64,000 nt of DNA from Candidatus Paracaedimonas acanthamoebae (GCA_017307065.1 JAFKGL010000016.1:1-64000); one strand, 5' to 3'; shown: positions 9,429 to 19,050, counted from the first letter of the stretch. Notes: generated from the sequence alone by a model not told the origin. Translations and numbers: made by a program.

Positions 9429-10046
9429 ATGATCCATAAATTTTTTTTATTTTTAGGCCTTTGTTTTTTTAGCCATATGTCTATTGCGGCGGATGTTGAA
9501 AAAAAACAAAAGCACATTCTTGTTAAAGCAGAAGATATCCCTGAAATTGTCGTGGGTAAAGAATCCGCACCTATTACGATTATTGAATATTCTTCCCTAA
9601 CATGCGGGCATTGTGCGGAATTTCATGTTCAAACTTGGCCTCATCTAAAAAAGAAATACATTGATACAGGTAAAGTAAAATTTATCTTTCGACATTTTCC
9701 AACAGATGCAACAGCCCTAAGAGCAACCGCCATTTTAATTCATGTTCCTCTCCCCCGACAACATCAAGCCCTTCAGCAAACCTTTGAAACCCAAGCACAA
9801 TGGATTGAAACAAAAGATTTTAAAGAACTTAGCCGACTTTATGGCCTGGACGAAAAGTTTTGTGAACAAATTATAAAAAACCCCAAAGTGTTAGATGCCA
9901 TTATAAAAAAGAGGGTGATTTATGAGAAAGCTTTACCGATTGAAGGTACCCCCACATTTATTATTAATGGAAAGGTTTATGCGAACGATCTTAAATTCTC
10001 AGAGTTAGAAAAGATTCTTAATGGTTCTGTCGCGCATGCAAAATAA
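9429..10046 (+). CDS. Periplasmic thiol:disulfide oxidoreductase, DsbA-like
   Basis: A 205-residue secreted protein with a signal peptide (hydrophobic 5-18, cleavage near SIAA). It has a thioredoxin fold with an inserted helical domain: SSLTCGHCAEFH carries the active CxxC (CGHC), and the cis-Pro loop is in IEGTPTFIINGKVY. It resembles the alphaproteobacterial DsbA/Com1/ScoA-like group (DSBA-like thioredoxin domain) rather than E. coli DsbA. It could form or isomerise disulfides in periplasmic proteins such as the cysteine-rich transfer proteins of this window (inference). Its 3' end overlaps the frataxin gene. Confidence 0.88.
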   Translation: MIHKFFLFLGLCFFSHMSIAADVEKKQKHILVKAEDIPEIVVGKESAPITIIEYSSLTCGHCAEFHVQTWPHLKKKYIDTGKVKFIFRHFPTDATALRATAILIHVPLPRQHQALQQTFETQAQWIETKDFKELSRLYGLDEKFCEQIIKNPKVLDAIIKKRVIYEKALPIEGTPTFIINGKVYANDLKFSELEKILNGSVAHAK

Positions 10047-10368
10047 CTTAAATTTAAAACGCATTGCAGAGAAAACTTTTGAATCTCTTTCATCAATTCT
10101 TGAAAACATTTTAGAAGATAAAGGAGAGATTGAAGAAACGGGAGATATGATGGAAATATTGTTCCCCAACAAGACTACAATCTTATTAAATTTCCACACA
10201 CCCAGCAGCCAAATTTGGTTTTCATCCCCTTTAAGTGGAGCTCTTCATTTTTCGTGGGATGATCACCAAAGAAAATGGTTATCAACCCGCCTTCCACATG
10301 AAGATCTCTTTATTTGCCTTGAAAAAGATCTCTCTCAACTTTGCGGATTTTCAGTTGACTTAAGATGA
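10036..10368 (+). CDS. cyaY: Frataxin-like iron-sulfur assembly protein CyaY
   Basis: A 110-residue acidic frataxin-family protein that binds iron and modulates Fe-S cluster assembly. The N-terminal helix is rich in Glu/Asp (FESLSSILENILEDKGEIEE), followed by the beta-sheet motif ILFPNKTTILLNFHTPSSQI and the family signature QIWFSSPLSGALHFSWDD with conserved W residues, then a C-terminal helix. ATG 10036 is preferred over 10021 because the longer form only adds overlap with the preceding gene. The ABC exporter start overlaps its stop by 4 nt. Confidence 0.85.
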   Translation: MQNNLNLKRIAEKTFESLSSILENILEDKGEIEETGDMMEILFPNKTTILLNFHTPSSQIWFSSPLSGALHFSWDDHQRKWLSTRLPHEDLFICLEKDLSQLCGFSVDLR

Positions 10369-12164
10369 CCGAAAAAGAACCTCAAAGTTATTTTTTAAGT
10401 TTTTATTCTCCCTTAAAAGCACTTATTCCCTATATAAAACCTCATTTTGGTTCTCTTTTAAAAACCTTTATTGCTCTTTGTGGTGCTGCTTTTTCCATTC
10501 TTGCGATTGGACCAAGTCTTCGTTTTTTAATCGACAGCGGTTTTCAAACTGGTAATCTAGAATTTCTTAATCAAGCTGTTTTTATCCTTATTGGATTAAG
10601 TTTAGTCTTAGCTTTTTCTGCTTATATTCGGCTATTTAGTACATCCTGGCTTGCAGAAAAAATTATTGCTGACTTAAGAAAAGATTTTTTTGCTCATCTT
10701 GTGAAACTTGATGCGCATTTTTTTGATCAGGCTCGTTTAGGTGATATTGTTGCACGCCTGAGTGAAGACTGCACTCTTCTTAAAACACTCTTAAGTTCGT
10801 CTGGGGCGATCGTCATTAGAGGAAGCATTCAATTTATAGGAGCCTTCATTCTGATGTGCTTCACAAGTCTGAAATTAACGTTTTTTTCCCTTTTAATTAT
10901 CCCAATTGCTTTCTTACCCATCGGATTGCTGGGAGGCCGTTTAAAACGAAAAACTCTAGAAGGACAAAATGCCCAGGGTGATCTCATCGCGTTCTCAGAA
11001 GAACGACTTTCGGGTGTCACAACAATCCAAGCTTTTACCCAAGAAGAAGCTACGATAAAGAAATTTTCCACCTTAAATATGACCAACCTTAACATAAGTC
11101 GAGAAAGTCTTCGAATAAGAGCCCTCTTAATTTCTGTGGTAATTGGATGTGTCTTTGTGGCGCTTAGTAGCTTTCTAAGTTTAGGCGGACATGCCGTCAT
11201 TTTAAAGAATCTAAGCCCCGGAACATTCCTCTCATTTTTATTTTATGCTCTTATTGCTGCGGGTTCTTTAAATGAAATTGCCGAAGTTCTCGGAGATTTT
11301 CAAAAAGCTGCTGGTGCCATGAGTCGCCTTCTTGAAATTTTAAAAATACCTTCTAAGCTTCATCAGGCGCTCTTTCCTTTGACGCCTCAGAAATATATCC
11401 GAGGTCATCTTCGCCTGAAAAATATTTGCTTTGCTTATCCATCTCGCCCTCATATCTGGGCTCTTGAAAATTTTTCTTTTGAAATCCAGCAAGGAGAAAA
11501 AATTGCCCTCGTTGGTCCTTCTGGCGCGGGAAAAAGCACTCTTTTTAAGCTTTTATTACGATTTTATGATCCCCAAGAAGGCTCTATTCTTATCGACGGT
11601 CACGAAGCAACTGCCTTCAATCTTCAAACGTTACGACAAACTTTTTCTTTAGTCTCTCAAGAAACAATCATTTTTCATGATACCTTATACCAAAATATTG
11701 CTTTTGCTCGCCCTGAAGCTACTTATCAAGAAGTTATGCAAGCAGCTGAAGCTGCTTATATTAATGAATTTTCTCACGTTTTACCTGACGGCTTTAATAC
11801 GATTTTGGGAGATCAGGGAAGACACCTTTCAGGAGGGCAACGTCAACGCATCGCAATTGCGCGAGGACTTTTGAAAAATGCGCCTGTTCTGCTTTTAGAT
11901 GAAGCAACGAATGCACTCGACCCGCAAAGCGAATCCCTTATTCAACAAGCGCTTGCGCATCTTATGAAGGATCGTACAACCTTTGTGATCGCTCATCATC
12001 TTACAACCATTCAGAATTGTGATAGAATTCTTGTCATGGACAAAGGTAAGCTTGTTCAAGAAGGAACTCATCAAGCCTTAATAAAAGAAAAGGGACTTTA
12101 TAATAAACTCTACTCTAAGAAATTTAATGTAGAAAAAGATCCGTATGGTAAGACATATCTATAA
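10365..12164 (+). CDS. ABC exporter, fused permease-ATPase (MsbA/lipid-or-drug type)
   Basis: A 599-residue half-transporter with a six-helix membrane domain (about 25-320) and an ATPase domain (about 345-590). Motifs: Walker A GPSGAGKST near residue 384, Q-loop SLVSQE, signature LSGGQRQRIAIARGLL, Walker B VLLLDEATNALD and H-loop FVIAHHLTT. It probably works as a homodimer. The sequence is of the MsbA/AbcA-type group common in alphaproteobacteria; the substrate cannot be read. It is translationally coupled (ATGA) to cyaY. Confidence 0.92.
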   Translation: MTEKEPQSYFLSFYSPLKALIPYIKPHFGSLLKTFIALCGAAFSILAIGPSLRFLIDSGFQTGNLEFLNQAVFILIGLSLVLAFSAYIRLFSTSWLAEKIIADLRKDFFAHLVKLDAHFFDQARLGDIVARLSEDCTLLKTLLSSSGAIVIRGSIQFIGAFILMCFTSLKLTFFSLLIIPIAFLPIGLLGGRLKRKTLEGQNAQGDLIAFSEERLSGVTTIQAFTQEEATIKKFSTLNMTNLNISRESLRIRALLISVVIGCVFVALSSFLSLGGHAVILKNLSPGTFLSFLFYALIAAGSLNEIAEVLGDFQKAAGAMSRLLEILKIPSKLHQALFPLTPQKYIRGHLRLKNICFAYPSRPHIWALENFSFEIQQGEKIALVGPSGAGKSTLFKLLLRFYDPQEGSILIDGHEATAFNLQTLRQTFSLVSQETIIFHDTLYQNIAFARPEATYQEVMQAAEAAYINEFSHVLPDGFNTILGDQGRHLSGGQRQRIAIARGLLKNAPVLLLDEATNALDPQSESLIQQALAHLMKDRTTFVIAHHLTTIQNCDRILVMDKGKLVQEGTHQALIKEKGLYNKLYSKKFNVEKDPYGKTYL

Positions 12165-12201
12165 TTCTATCTTTATTTCCCGCGCTCAAATCTTTAATTT
12201 T

Positions 12202-13962
12202 TTACATCTTTTCAGGAATCTTAATTCCCAACAGAAATAAGATTTTCTCAAGGCAAAGGAGGGTAAGATTCGCAAGTGTAAGCCAAGATGTTGCTTGGTT
12301 TAAATCTTTGTTACTTAAGATAGGGCACGTTTGGTAAAAAGTACTGAACTTTTGAGCAAGAGCATAAGCATGTTCACATAAATGATGGGGGGCTCTTTCT
12401 TCATAACTTGTTTTTAAGATGCGTGCTAATTGAACAACGTTCAAAATAATGTCGCGCTGCTTATCTGTTTCAATTGTTATTGTCCCTGGTGCTAAACCTT
12501 GCTCTTTTGCTTTTGCCAATAGAGATTTGATTCTTACCGCCGTATATAATAAATAAGGACCAGTCTTTCCTTGAAAACTAACAAATTTATCCAAGTCGAA
12601 AATATAATCTGACGTCCGTGGAATCATAAGATCGGAAAATTTAATAGCTGAAATAGCCACCGCTTTTGCAATGTCATCTCGCTCTTGAGGAGAAATATTT
12701 TCTCCCAAATTCGCTTCTTCAATGCGAAGTTGAGCTTTTGTGATAGCTGACTCTAATAAGTCTTGCAATTTCATGACACCGCCAGAGCGCGTTTTGAAAG
12801 GTTTGCCATCTGTACCATTAAGAGTTCCAAAAGCAATATGCTCTAAACTCATATTTTCAGCAATTTTTGCTTTCTTAGCGGCTCGAAAAACTTGCTCAAA
12901 ATGAAGACTTTGACGATTATCCACCACATATAAAACATACTGAGGCTTAAACATCTCCTCTCGTTGTGAAATCGTCGCAATATCCGTCATGCCATACGTT
13001 ATACTGCCATCTGAAGTCTTCAAAATCAGGGGTGGCATAGGCTTTTTATCGCCATCAGTAGCCACTTCGACAATCGTGGCACCGTCGCTCTCTTGAGCCA
13101 TCTGATTTTCTGTCAACTGGTGAAGTAAAGCTGGGATGAGATCGTTCACACTACTCTCACCCAACCATAAATCAAAACGAATATCTAAAGGTTCAAACTG
13201 TCTTTTAATATCCTCGACAGAAAGTTGCCTAAAATGCTGCCATAAGGCTCGATATCCTCGATGCCCCTGTTGTAAATCAGCGGTTGCCTTCCGCGCGCTC
13301 TCACGAGCCCCTTCTTCTTTACAACGCTCTGCCGCCTGAGGATATAAAACCTCAAGTTGCTCAATTGTAATGGGCGGTGCGGCCATTTCATTTTCGTTAA
13401 AATCTTCCTTAAAATAAGGCCATTCAGGATGCAAAATCCTAAATTCTTCAATGAGCATTCCTATTGGAAGCCCCCAATCTCCTAAATGAATATCACTGAT
13501 GACTTCATCGCCTAAAGAATGGGCGATGCGTTGTAAGGATTCACCAATAATTGAAGATCTTAAATGTCCCACATGCATTGCTTTTGCAATATTAATGCCG
13601 CCAAAATCGATAACGACTTTCTGCTTGATGTCCTTCAAGGGGATGCCTAGCCGCTTATCTTCAAAAATGCGGTTTCCATACTCAGCCAAACAAGCATCAT
13701 GAACAATAATATTGAGGAAACCCGGGCCGCTCACAGAAAGAGTTGCAAAAGCTTGCAATGCAGAGATCTGCTCTTGGAGGTCGTTCGCTAAAGCTACAGG
13801 AGAACATCCTTTTATTTTGGCTCCCTTAAAAGCTCCATTACATTGATAATGAGAGTCCGTTTGTCCTGAAGGAACAACACGTCCTAAAGAGGGCTCTAAT
13901 CCAAGATTTTGAAAAGCTTCTTGAAGGTGCTGTTCGATTTTATCTGCTAATGGCTGTATCAT
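12202..13962 (-). CDS. argS: Arginyl-tRNA synthetase
   Basis: A 586-residue class I synthetase that charges tRNA-Arg. Seen: the N-terminal Add1 domain (1-90), the HIGH-type motif HVGH at 130-133 (IAKAMHVGHLRSSIIGE), the catalytic TSDGSITYGMTDIATI, a KMSKS-equivalent KPFKTRSGGVMKL, and a C-terminal DALR anticodon-binding domain (RILKTSYEERAPHHLCEHAY, starting about 495). Length is standard. It is monocistronic between the ABC exporter and tRNA-Thr and marks the end of conserved chromosome on this side. Confidence 0.97.
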   Translation of the reverse strand: MIQPLADKIEQHLQEAFQNLGLEPSLGRVVPSGQTDSHYQCNGAFKGAKIKGCSPVALANDLQEQISALQAFATLSVSGPGFLNIIVHDACLAEYGNRIFEDKRLGIPLKDIKQKVVIDFGGINIAKAMHVGHLRSSIIGESLQRIAHSLGDEVISDIHLGDWGLPIGMLIEEFRILHPEWPYFKEDFNENEMAAPPITIEQLEVLYPQAAERCKEEGARESARKATADLQQGHRGYRALWQHFRQLSVEDIKRQFEPLDIRFDLWLGESSVNDLIPALLHQLTENQMAQESDGATIVEVATDGDKKPMPPLILKTSDGSITYGMTDIATISQREEMFKPQYVLYVVDNRQSLHFEQVFRAAKKAKIAENMSLEHIAFGTLNGTDGKPFKTRSGGVMKLQDLLESAITKAQLRIEEANLGENISPQERDDIAKAVAISAIKFSDLMIPRTSDYIFDLDKFVSFQGKTGPYLLYTAVRIKSLLAKAKEQGLAPGTITIETDKQRDIILNVVQLARILKTSYEERAPHHLCEHAYALAQKFSTFYQTCPILSNKDLNQATSWLTLANLTLLCLEKILFLLGIKIPEKM

Positions 13963-14114
13963 TGAAAATTCATCTCTTTTTCTGTCTTGCGTTCTTTATA
14001 GCGTCTTCTACAAAAACTCTCTAGAGATTAAAAAGAATAAATTGTTTAGAATAAATTTTCAGTTTTACTTGAATGAGTGCTTTTCTTATGTTAAGCCTTC
14101 TTTTGTCTTTATAC

Positions 14115-14190
14115 GCCGGATTAGCTCAGCTGGTAGAGCAACTGATTTGTAATCAGTAGGTCGTTGGTTCGAATCCGACATCCGGCACCA
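14115..14190 (+). tRNA. tRNA-Thr (anticodon TGT)
   Basis: A 76-nt cloverleaf: GCCGGAT pairs with ATCCGGC in the acceptor stem, the anticodon loop is TTTGTAA (anticodon TGT), the T-arm contains GGTTCGAATCC, and CCA is encoded. The island of atypical genes begins directly after its 3' end. Confidence 0.97.
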
Positions 14191-14497
14191 GTAAAATCAA
14201 ACACTTATTCATTGTTTCCCAAAATTGATTTCCCTTTGGGGGAGCACATGGGGAGCAAATTTAAACATAAAGTAAGCAAAAGTTTTGTTCTCAAAAATTA
14301 CTTAAAATTATAGTCGTTAAAATCGTCAGATAGTCTAACATCATCAGGTTAACCATTCTAAGCAGGATCTTGAATGCTGAAATCTAATATTACTTCGCAC
14401 TTATAGCATCCCCCTTAGACAACTAAGCAATTTTTATTTTATTATCTTTTATTTATTAGTATAAATATAAGGTTAGCACACAGGCATAAGTGGCAAA
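14191..14497 (+). repeat. Gene-free stretch after tRNA-Thr with 'TGGGGGAGCA' direct repeats (possible att region)
   Basis: No gene is seen over about 300 bp. TGGGGGAGCA (14237-14246) and TGGGGAGCA (14249-14257) repeat at 12-bp spacing, 47 bp beyond the tRNA end. Such tandem motifs downstream of a tRNA are common where tyrosine integrases act. No second copy of the tRNA 3' end was noticed in the window. The remainder is AT-rich leader for the next gene. Confidence 0.4.
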
Positions 14498-16198
14498 ATG
14501 AGAGATAATAAGCACGCCTTAAAACCTCCTCTATTTTATGACTTACTTTGGGTTGGGAGTATTACATTAGTAGCCTTAGCTGTCTTTATTCTCGCCTCTT
14601 ATACTATTAAATCCTTTTACAGAGAACAGGACTATTCAACTTATATCCATAAACTTAGAAATAGCATTGAAAAGAAGCTTGAGATCCAACTATCTATACT
14701 AAAAACTATTGAGACAAGAATTTCATTAACCCCTCGTCTGCAGTATGAGGAGAAAATTCCTTCTCTTCTTAAAGAGGACTATAAGTTTATTGATCAAGAT
14801 TCATTGGATGTTTCTTCCATAATCAATGAAAAATACTTTCTTTCTATGGGTAATACGGATCAACTTATTGCCTCTCATGGTAAAATCACTCATCCTGAGA
14901 TAGTTTTAAAGGGAGTAAATTTAAAAACTGCAAGCTTCTTTAATAGCAGATATTTCCTTATCTATACACAAGACGAATTATTTTTAGGACTTTGTCTAAG
15001 ACCAAATGATTATGTTTTTATCAAGTCTTTGAAAGCATCTCTCTTGGGAAAGGAAGAGAGCCATAATTCTGCAATTATTAATATTCAAGATATGAAACAC
15101 ATCTATAAAAGATCTCTAAAAGCTAGAGAGACTCTAAGATCTCCGCTTGTTTACCAGGGTAAAAGCTTTAAATCTTATATTTATTTCTCCCAACTAGGCA
15201 CAGTAATTCTTCTAAGTGGCCCTCAACCCTACACATTAAAAAGCTATTTCCAGCAAACAATCTGGCCTATTATCTTTATCTTGTCTTTAGGGATGTTATT
15301 TGTACTGTATTTATTGGTTGCTTACCGAAGAATTGAAACCAGAATTAGTCAGCGTTATGAGACGAGAATTCATTCTCTCCAAAATGATCTTAAAAACCAC
15401 CAGGTACAATGCAACTCTTATAAAGAACAAAATGAAGATTTAAAGGCTTCTACAAATCAATGGCAATACATGTTCCAGTCCTTATGCGAGTTTTTGGGGA
15501 GATTTCAGCAATTAAGCGCAGAAATCCAGAAAATCAGTCAAATGTTTGTGAGCGACTTATCAGGAAAAATGATTTCAAGGCTAAGCCCTGAAGAACACCT
15601 TAAGCTTTCAGCCAAGATTTATGATAATGCAAATCATATTATGTCTGGAATGATTAATGTAAGCAATATTGTTAAATGCTCTTTAGAGAGCATTATTACA
15701 AAATCGCTAGCGATGTGCTCTCATCTTATTTCTAAGAAAAATATACATGTCGCTCTCGATCTTACTCATTGTTTCAAAGAGGCTTATGCAGATGAAACTC
15801 TTATTTTACAGATTTTCTATAATATCATTTATAAAATTATAGATAGGTTACCACAACGTGGCACAATAAAATTAAAGATGTCTGAAAGTAGACTCTTCCA
15901 TAGCCTCGCCTTAAGCCTAAGCATCGAAGATGATGGCTATATTTGGAATGATAAGGACTTTGAAGCTTTCAAAGCAAAAGAGCACCAATCAAAATTTAAA
16001 CTCTACTCTAACCCTCTTAATCTTTCATGGGATGATATAGAAGTACTCATCAAAAATGCTGGGGGCCAATTAACGAAAAATTCAAGCGACACCAAGATAA
16101 ATAGGCTTGAGTTGAAAATTCCAGTCCGCTTGGAAGATAGTAAGAAAAAATCCTCTTCCAGCAATGTTGTAAGTCTTCGAGGAGATCATGTTAAATAA
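14498..16198 (+). CDS. Sensor-kinase-like membrane protein with degenerate catalytic motifs
   Basis: A 566-residue protein laid out like a sensor histidine kinase: TM1 (about 14-36), an extracytoplasmic sensor domain of about 215 residues, TM2 (about 253-276), a coiled coil (about 285-318), a dimerisation-like helical pair and an HATPase-like domain (about 415-550). Key residues look lost: no H-box histidine precedes the LSAKIYDNANHIMSGM helix, the N-box reads ILQIFYNIIYKIID with the expected Asn replaced by Lys, and the G1 region is IEDDGYIWND without the usual DxGxG. It is therefore probably a pseudokinase or scaffold. It overlaps the next gene by 11 bp, implying coupled expression. Confidence 0.6.
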   Translation: MRDNKHALKPPLFYDLLWVGSITLVALAVFILASYTIKSFYREQDYSTYIHKLRNSIEKKLEIQLSILKTIETRISLTPRLQYEEKIPSLLKEDYKFIDQDSLDVSSIINEKYFLSMGNTDQLIASHGKITHPEIVLKGVNLKTASFFNSRYFLIYTQDELFLGLCLRPNDYVFIKSLKASLLGKEESHNSAIINIQDMKHIYKRSLKARETLRSPLVYQGKSFKSYIYFSQLGTVILLSGPQPYTLKSYFQQTIWPIIFILSLGMLFVLYLLVAYRRIETRISQRYETRIHSLQNDLKNHQVQCNSYKEQNEDLKASTNQWQYMFQSLCEFLGRFQQLSAEIQKISQMFVSDLSGKMISRLSPEEHLKLSAKIYDNANHIMSGMINVSNIVKCSLESIITKSLAMCSHLISKKNIHVALDLTHCFKEAYADETLILQIFYNIIYKIIDRLPQRGTIKLKMSESRLFHSLALSLSIEDDGYIWNDKDFEAFKAKEHQSKFKLYSNPLNLSWDDIEVLIKNAGGQLTKNSSDTKINRLELKIPVRLEDSKKKSSSSNVVSLRGDHVK

Positions 16199-18518
16199 AA
16201 CTTTGCTTTCAAGATTCTTAATTCTGGTGAGTATTCATCTAACAGCTCACTCACAACCCCCTAAAATATGGAATGTTCCCCTAAAAAATGAGAACTTTAT
16301 AGGAAGAACTCAAGAGTTAGAGAAAATTCAGCAACAGCTTATGAATAGCTCTATGGGTAGGTATTTTGTCATTACAGGGATTGCAGGCATTGGTAAAACT
16401 CAACTGGCCAAAGAGTATGCTCATAAGAATTACAATAACTATGACATTGTGTGGTGGTTTGATGCTTCCAAGGATATTTCCAGCCAAATTGTAAAGTTTT
16501 GCGAGCAATGGAATAATGTAAGTCCAGTTTCTGAGAGGATTCAAATTAAACAAATAAGTCTCAATACTCTTATAGAGGTTGCAAAGAATAAACTTAGAAC
16601 AATTGATCAATCTTGGCTGTTAATTTTTGATAATGCTTCAGATATAAAAGTTATTGAGAAGTATATTCCTGAAAAGCATTCTCAAAAACTCAATCATATT
16701 CTTATCACTTCTAAAAATTCTGCAACATGGAATAATCAACTTTTATTAAAGAATTTTACACGGGCCGAATCCCTAGAGTACATAAAAAGAATACTAGATG
16801 ACCAAGATATAAAAAATGCAGAAGACCTAGCTGAAACACTAAAGGATTATCCTTTGGCTCTTGCCCAAGCTGTAGCTTACCTTAAAACGCATCCTTCAAG
16901 TAATATAGAAAACTATAAGAAAATCATAAATGAAGGTATAGTACAAGAAGCCAGAGATAAAACAATATATGAGGGTAATTTTATGGACAATTATAGCGAG
17001 ACCGCTTCCAGGACATTAAAAATATCCTTTAATGAGATTAAGAAGAATAATCCAGAAGCCCACGCTCTCTTAATTTTTATGTCCTATCTCGATAGCAAGA
17101 ATATTTCAGCAAATATCATTAAAAAATGGATTCATTATGCCAAAATAGTCTCTGACTATAACTTTTTAATTGCTACGCTTTTAAAGCACTCGCTGATTGA
17201 AATACATAAACCAGAAAAAACAATAAAGGGTGATAACACAAGCTATAATATTCATGAGATTGTCCAGAATGAAATTCAAAGAGAAGCTACACAAGACCAA
17301 GCTAAACAAATCATTAACCATGGTATTGAGGCTTTCCTGGATCTTTTGAATCAAGAAACAGATGTTATGGTTCAGAGCCTTTTAGAAAACCGTGAAACTC
17401 TTTATCACCTAGAAAAGATTGCGACGCATGCCAATGCTATCGGCATAAAGACACCATCATTATTAACGCTTCGAGTTTTACTTCTTGAATGTTATTTAAG
17501 TGGACTAAGAGACCTTGATCTAGCTGAAAAGTCAGTTAAAGAGATCTCAGCACTAAATAAGGATGTGAATTTTTCTTCCGAATTTATGCACGCCCTGTAC
17601 CTTATTAATCTGGGGAATTATTATGCTTGGAAAATTAGTGATATTCACCTCTCAATAAAAAATATGGGAGAAGCTTTATCTATTCTTTTAAAATTAGATG
17701 GGCAGAATAATGAAAAACTGAGGACAATTACAAACTTAGCTCAATTTTATACAGTATTTGGTAATGTTAAGACTGCTAAAGAATATGCACAACAAGGAGA
17801 AAAATTTTACGAGGCCGCTAATAGTAAAATTTATAAATCTTTGTTTCGGTTTGCTAAGTCCTTAATATTAACTGACGAGGGCGATTTACAACAAGCTTAT
17901 GAAGAAAGCATCACAGCAGAACAGCTAATAAAAACCATTGAAGAATATCCCGTCTTAAAGTTCGCTTTATACATCCAACAGTCAGAAATTTTATTAAAGC
18001 AAAGAAAGGTCACAGATGGCCTGAAAGTTGCTGAAAAGGCTTATCATCAATGCCAAGAGTTTTTTCAAACAGATGACCATGCTATGCCTGCGCGTTCCAG
18101 AGTCATGTTGGCTGCTCTTAAAAGTCTTAAAGGGCAACTAGATGAAGCCATTCTTATCCTTAAGCAATGTATTGAAACTTATAATAAAGCTTATAAAGGT
18201 GAAAGTAAGCATACCAATCAAGCATTTGCACACAAAGTATTAGGGGATATCTATTTTAAAAAGGGAGAGCTCGAAAAAGCTTATGATGAATACTTACGGA
18301 CAGAAAAGATTTACGATAATGTCTGCCTTGTAAAAGGGTTAGATGATGTTAGCGATCTCTATATGAAACTCTCTCTATTAGGCTTAAGTATTAAAGATAA
18401 GTTTTTAGCACAAAAATACTTACAAAAACACACCCAAGAATTTGGGGCTACCCATCATCGCACGCTGGAAATTATAAAAAACTTTGATGTTCATAAAGTG
18501 CCACTTTCAGCAATTTAA
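16188..18518 (+). CDS. Signal-peptided STAND/NB-ARC ATPase with C-terminal helical (TPR-like) repeats
   Basis: A 776-residue protein. An N-terminal hydrophobic segment (residues 6-20, then AHSQ) looks like a cleavable signal peptide. A STAND NTPase domain follows: ENFIGRTQELEKI entry motif, Walker A GIAGIGKTQ (64-72), Walker B LLIFDNA (144-150), ILITSKN sensor and DYPLALAQA (GxP-like motif). After a winged-helix-like section with NIHEIVQNE, residues about 430-770 are tandem helical hairpins of TPR type. Known relatives are cytosolic signalling or defence switches, so a secretion signal is odd and suggests export, possibly toward a eukaryotic host (inference). The start overlaps the preceding sensor-like gene. 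Confidence 0.75.
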   Translation: MLNKTLLSRFLILVSIHLTAHSQPPKIWNVPLKNENFIGRTQELEKIQQQLMNSSMGRYFVITGIAGIGKTQLAKEYAHKNYNNYDIVWWFDASKDISSQIVKFCEQWNNVSPVSERIQIKQISLNTLIEVAKNKLRTIDQSWLLIFDNASDIKVIEKYIPEKHSQKLNHILITSKNSATWNNQLLLKNFTRAESLEYIKRILDDQDIKNAEDLAETLKDYPLALAQAVAYLKTHPSSNIENYKKIINEGIVQEARDKTIYEGNFMDNYSETASRTLKISFNEIKKNNPEAHALLIFMSYLDSKNISANIIKKWIHYAKIVSDYNFLIATLLKHSLIEIHKPEKTIKGDNTSYNIHEIVQNEIQREATQDQAKQIINHGIEAFLDLLNQETDVMVQSLLENRETLYHLEKIATHANAIGIKTPSLLTLRVLLLECYLSGLRDLDLAEKSVKEISALNKDVNFSSEFMHALYLINLGNYYAWKISDIHLSIKNMGEALSILLKLDGQNNEKLRTITNLAQFYTVFGNVKTAKEYAQQGEKFYEAANSKIYKSLFRFAKSLILTDEGDLQQAYEESITAEQLIKTIEEYPVLKFALYIQQSEILLKQRKVTDGLKVAEKAYHQCQEFFQTDDHAMPARSRVMLAALKSLKGQLDEAILILKQCIETYNKAYKGESKHTNQAFAHKVLGDIYFKKGELEKAYDEYLRTEKIYDNVCLVKGLDDVSDLYMKLSLLGLSIKDKFLAQKYLQKHTQEFGATHHRTLEIIKNFDVHKVPLSAI

Positions 18519-18536
18519 GTAAATCTTGTATCTTTT

Positions 18537-18986
18537 TTATTCTATAGTGCCAATAACCCACCCTGCGAAACGCTCGTCTGGATTTTCAAGGTTATTCTTC
18601 TGAGAGTATAAGTAAACTTGTTTGACAATAGTCAGTGTTTGTTCAAAATTATGTGAAACCTGTAATTGATTATAAAGTTTTAAAACAAGTGCAACGGTTT
18701 TTTCAAATAAAGCACTATTGAGCTTTTCCGTTATTTCTTGCGTAATATCCTCTTTAACTTTTAATTCTTCATCATCAATGCTGCTTCTTTCTATCAATTG
18801 TCTGACTGAGCATCCTAATGCATCTGCTACTTTCTGCATCACCTCTAAAGAAGGGTTTTTATTTTGGCCCTTTAGAATTTGTTGAACAGCATTGCGATGC
18901 AAGCCTGCAAGGCGCTCGAATGCAGCAATAGTTAACTGCTTTCTTTTTATTTCTTCACGAATTAAATCTTTCCGAATTGCCGCCAT
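18537..18986 (-). CDS. XRE-family transcriptional regulator
   Basis: A 149-residue protein with an N-terminal Cro/C1-type HTH (LTIAAFERLAGLHRNAVQQI, then PSLEVMQKVADALGCSVRQL), about residues 15-65, and a helical C-terminal half of unknown role. ATG 18986 (MAAIRKDL) is preferred over 18998, which only adds four residues. It is convergent with the STAND gene, with an operator-like palindrome about 45 bp upstream of its start, suggesting self-regulation and control of the divergent genes. Confidence 0.8.
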   Translation of the reverse strand: MAAIRKDLIREEIKRKQLTIAAFERLAGLHRNAVQQILKGQNKNPSLEVMQKVADALGCSVRQLIERSSIDDEELKVKEDITQEITEKLNSALFEKTVALVLKLYNQLQVSHNFEQTLTIVKQVYLYSQKNNLENPDERFAGWVIGTIE

Positions 18987-19003
18987 AAAAAATCTCAAAT
19001 AAG

Positions 19004-19050
19004 TATTGACATATATAACTTATAATGCGTAAGATATAACTTACAGTATA
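19004..19050. promoter_or_regulatory. Operator-like repeats upstream of the XRE regulator
   Basis: ATATAACTTA occurs twice (around 19013 and 19034), and GTAAGATATAACTTAC (19029-19044) is an inverted repeat with 5-bp arms. TTGACA (19005-19010) lies alongside. The position between the XRE gene and the rightward genes fits autoregulation; binding is inferred. Confidence 0.45.

Noticed and set aside
16188-18518. Anti-phage Avs-type defence protein
   Set aside because: It has STAND ATPase motifs, but a signal peptide and no recognisable effector domain; the defence call cannot be supported.
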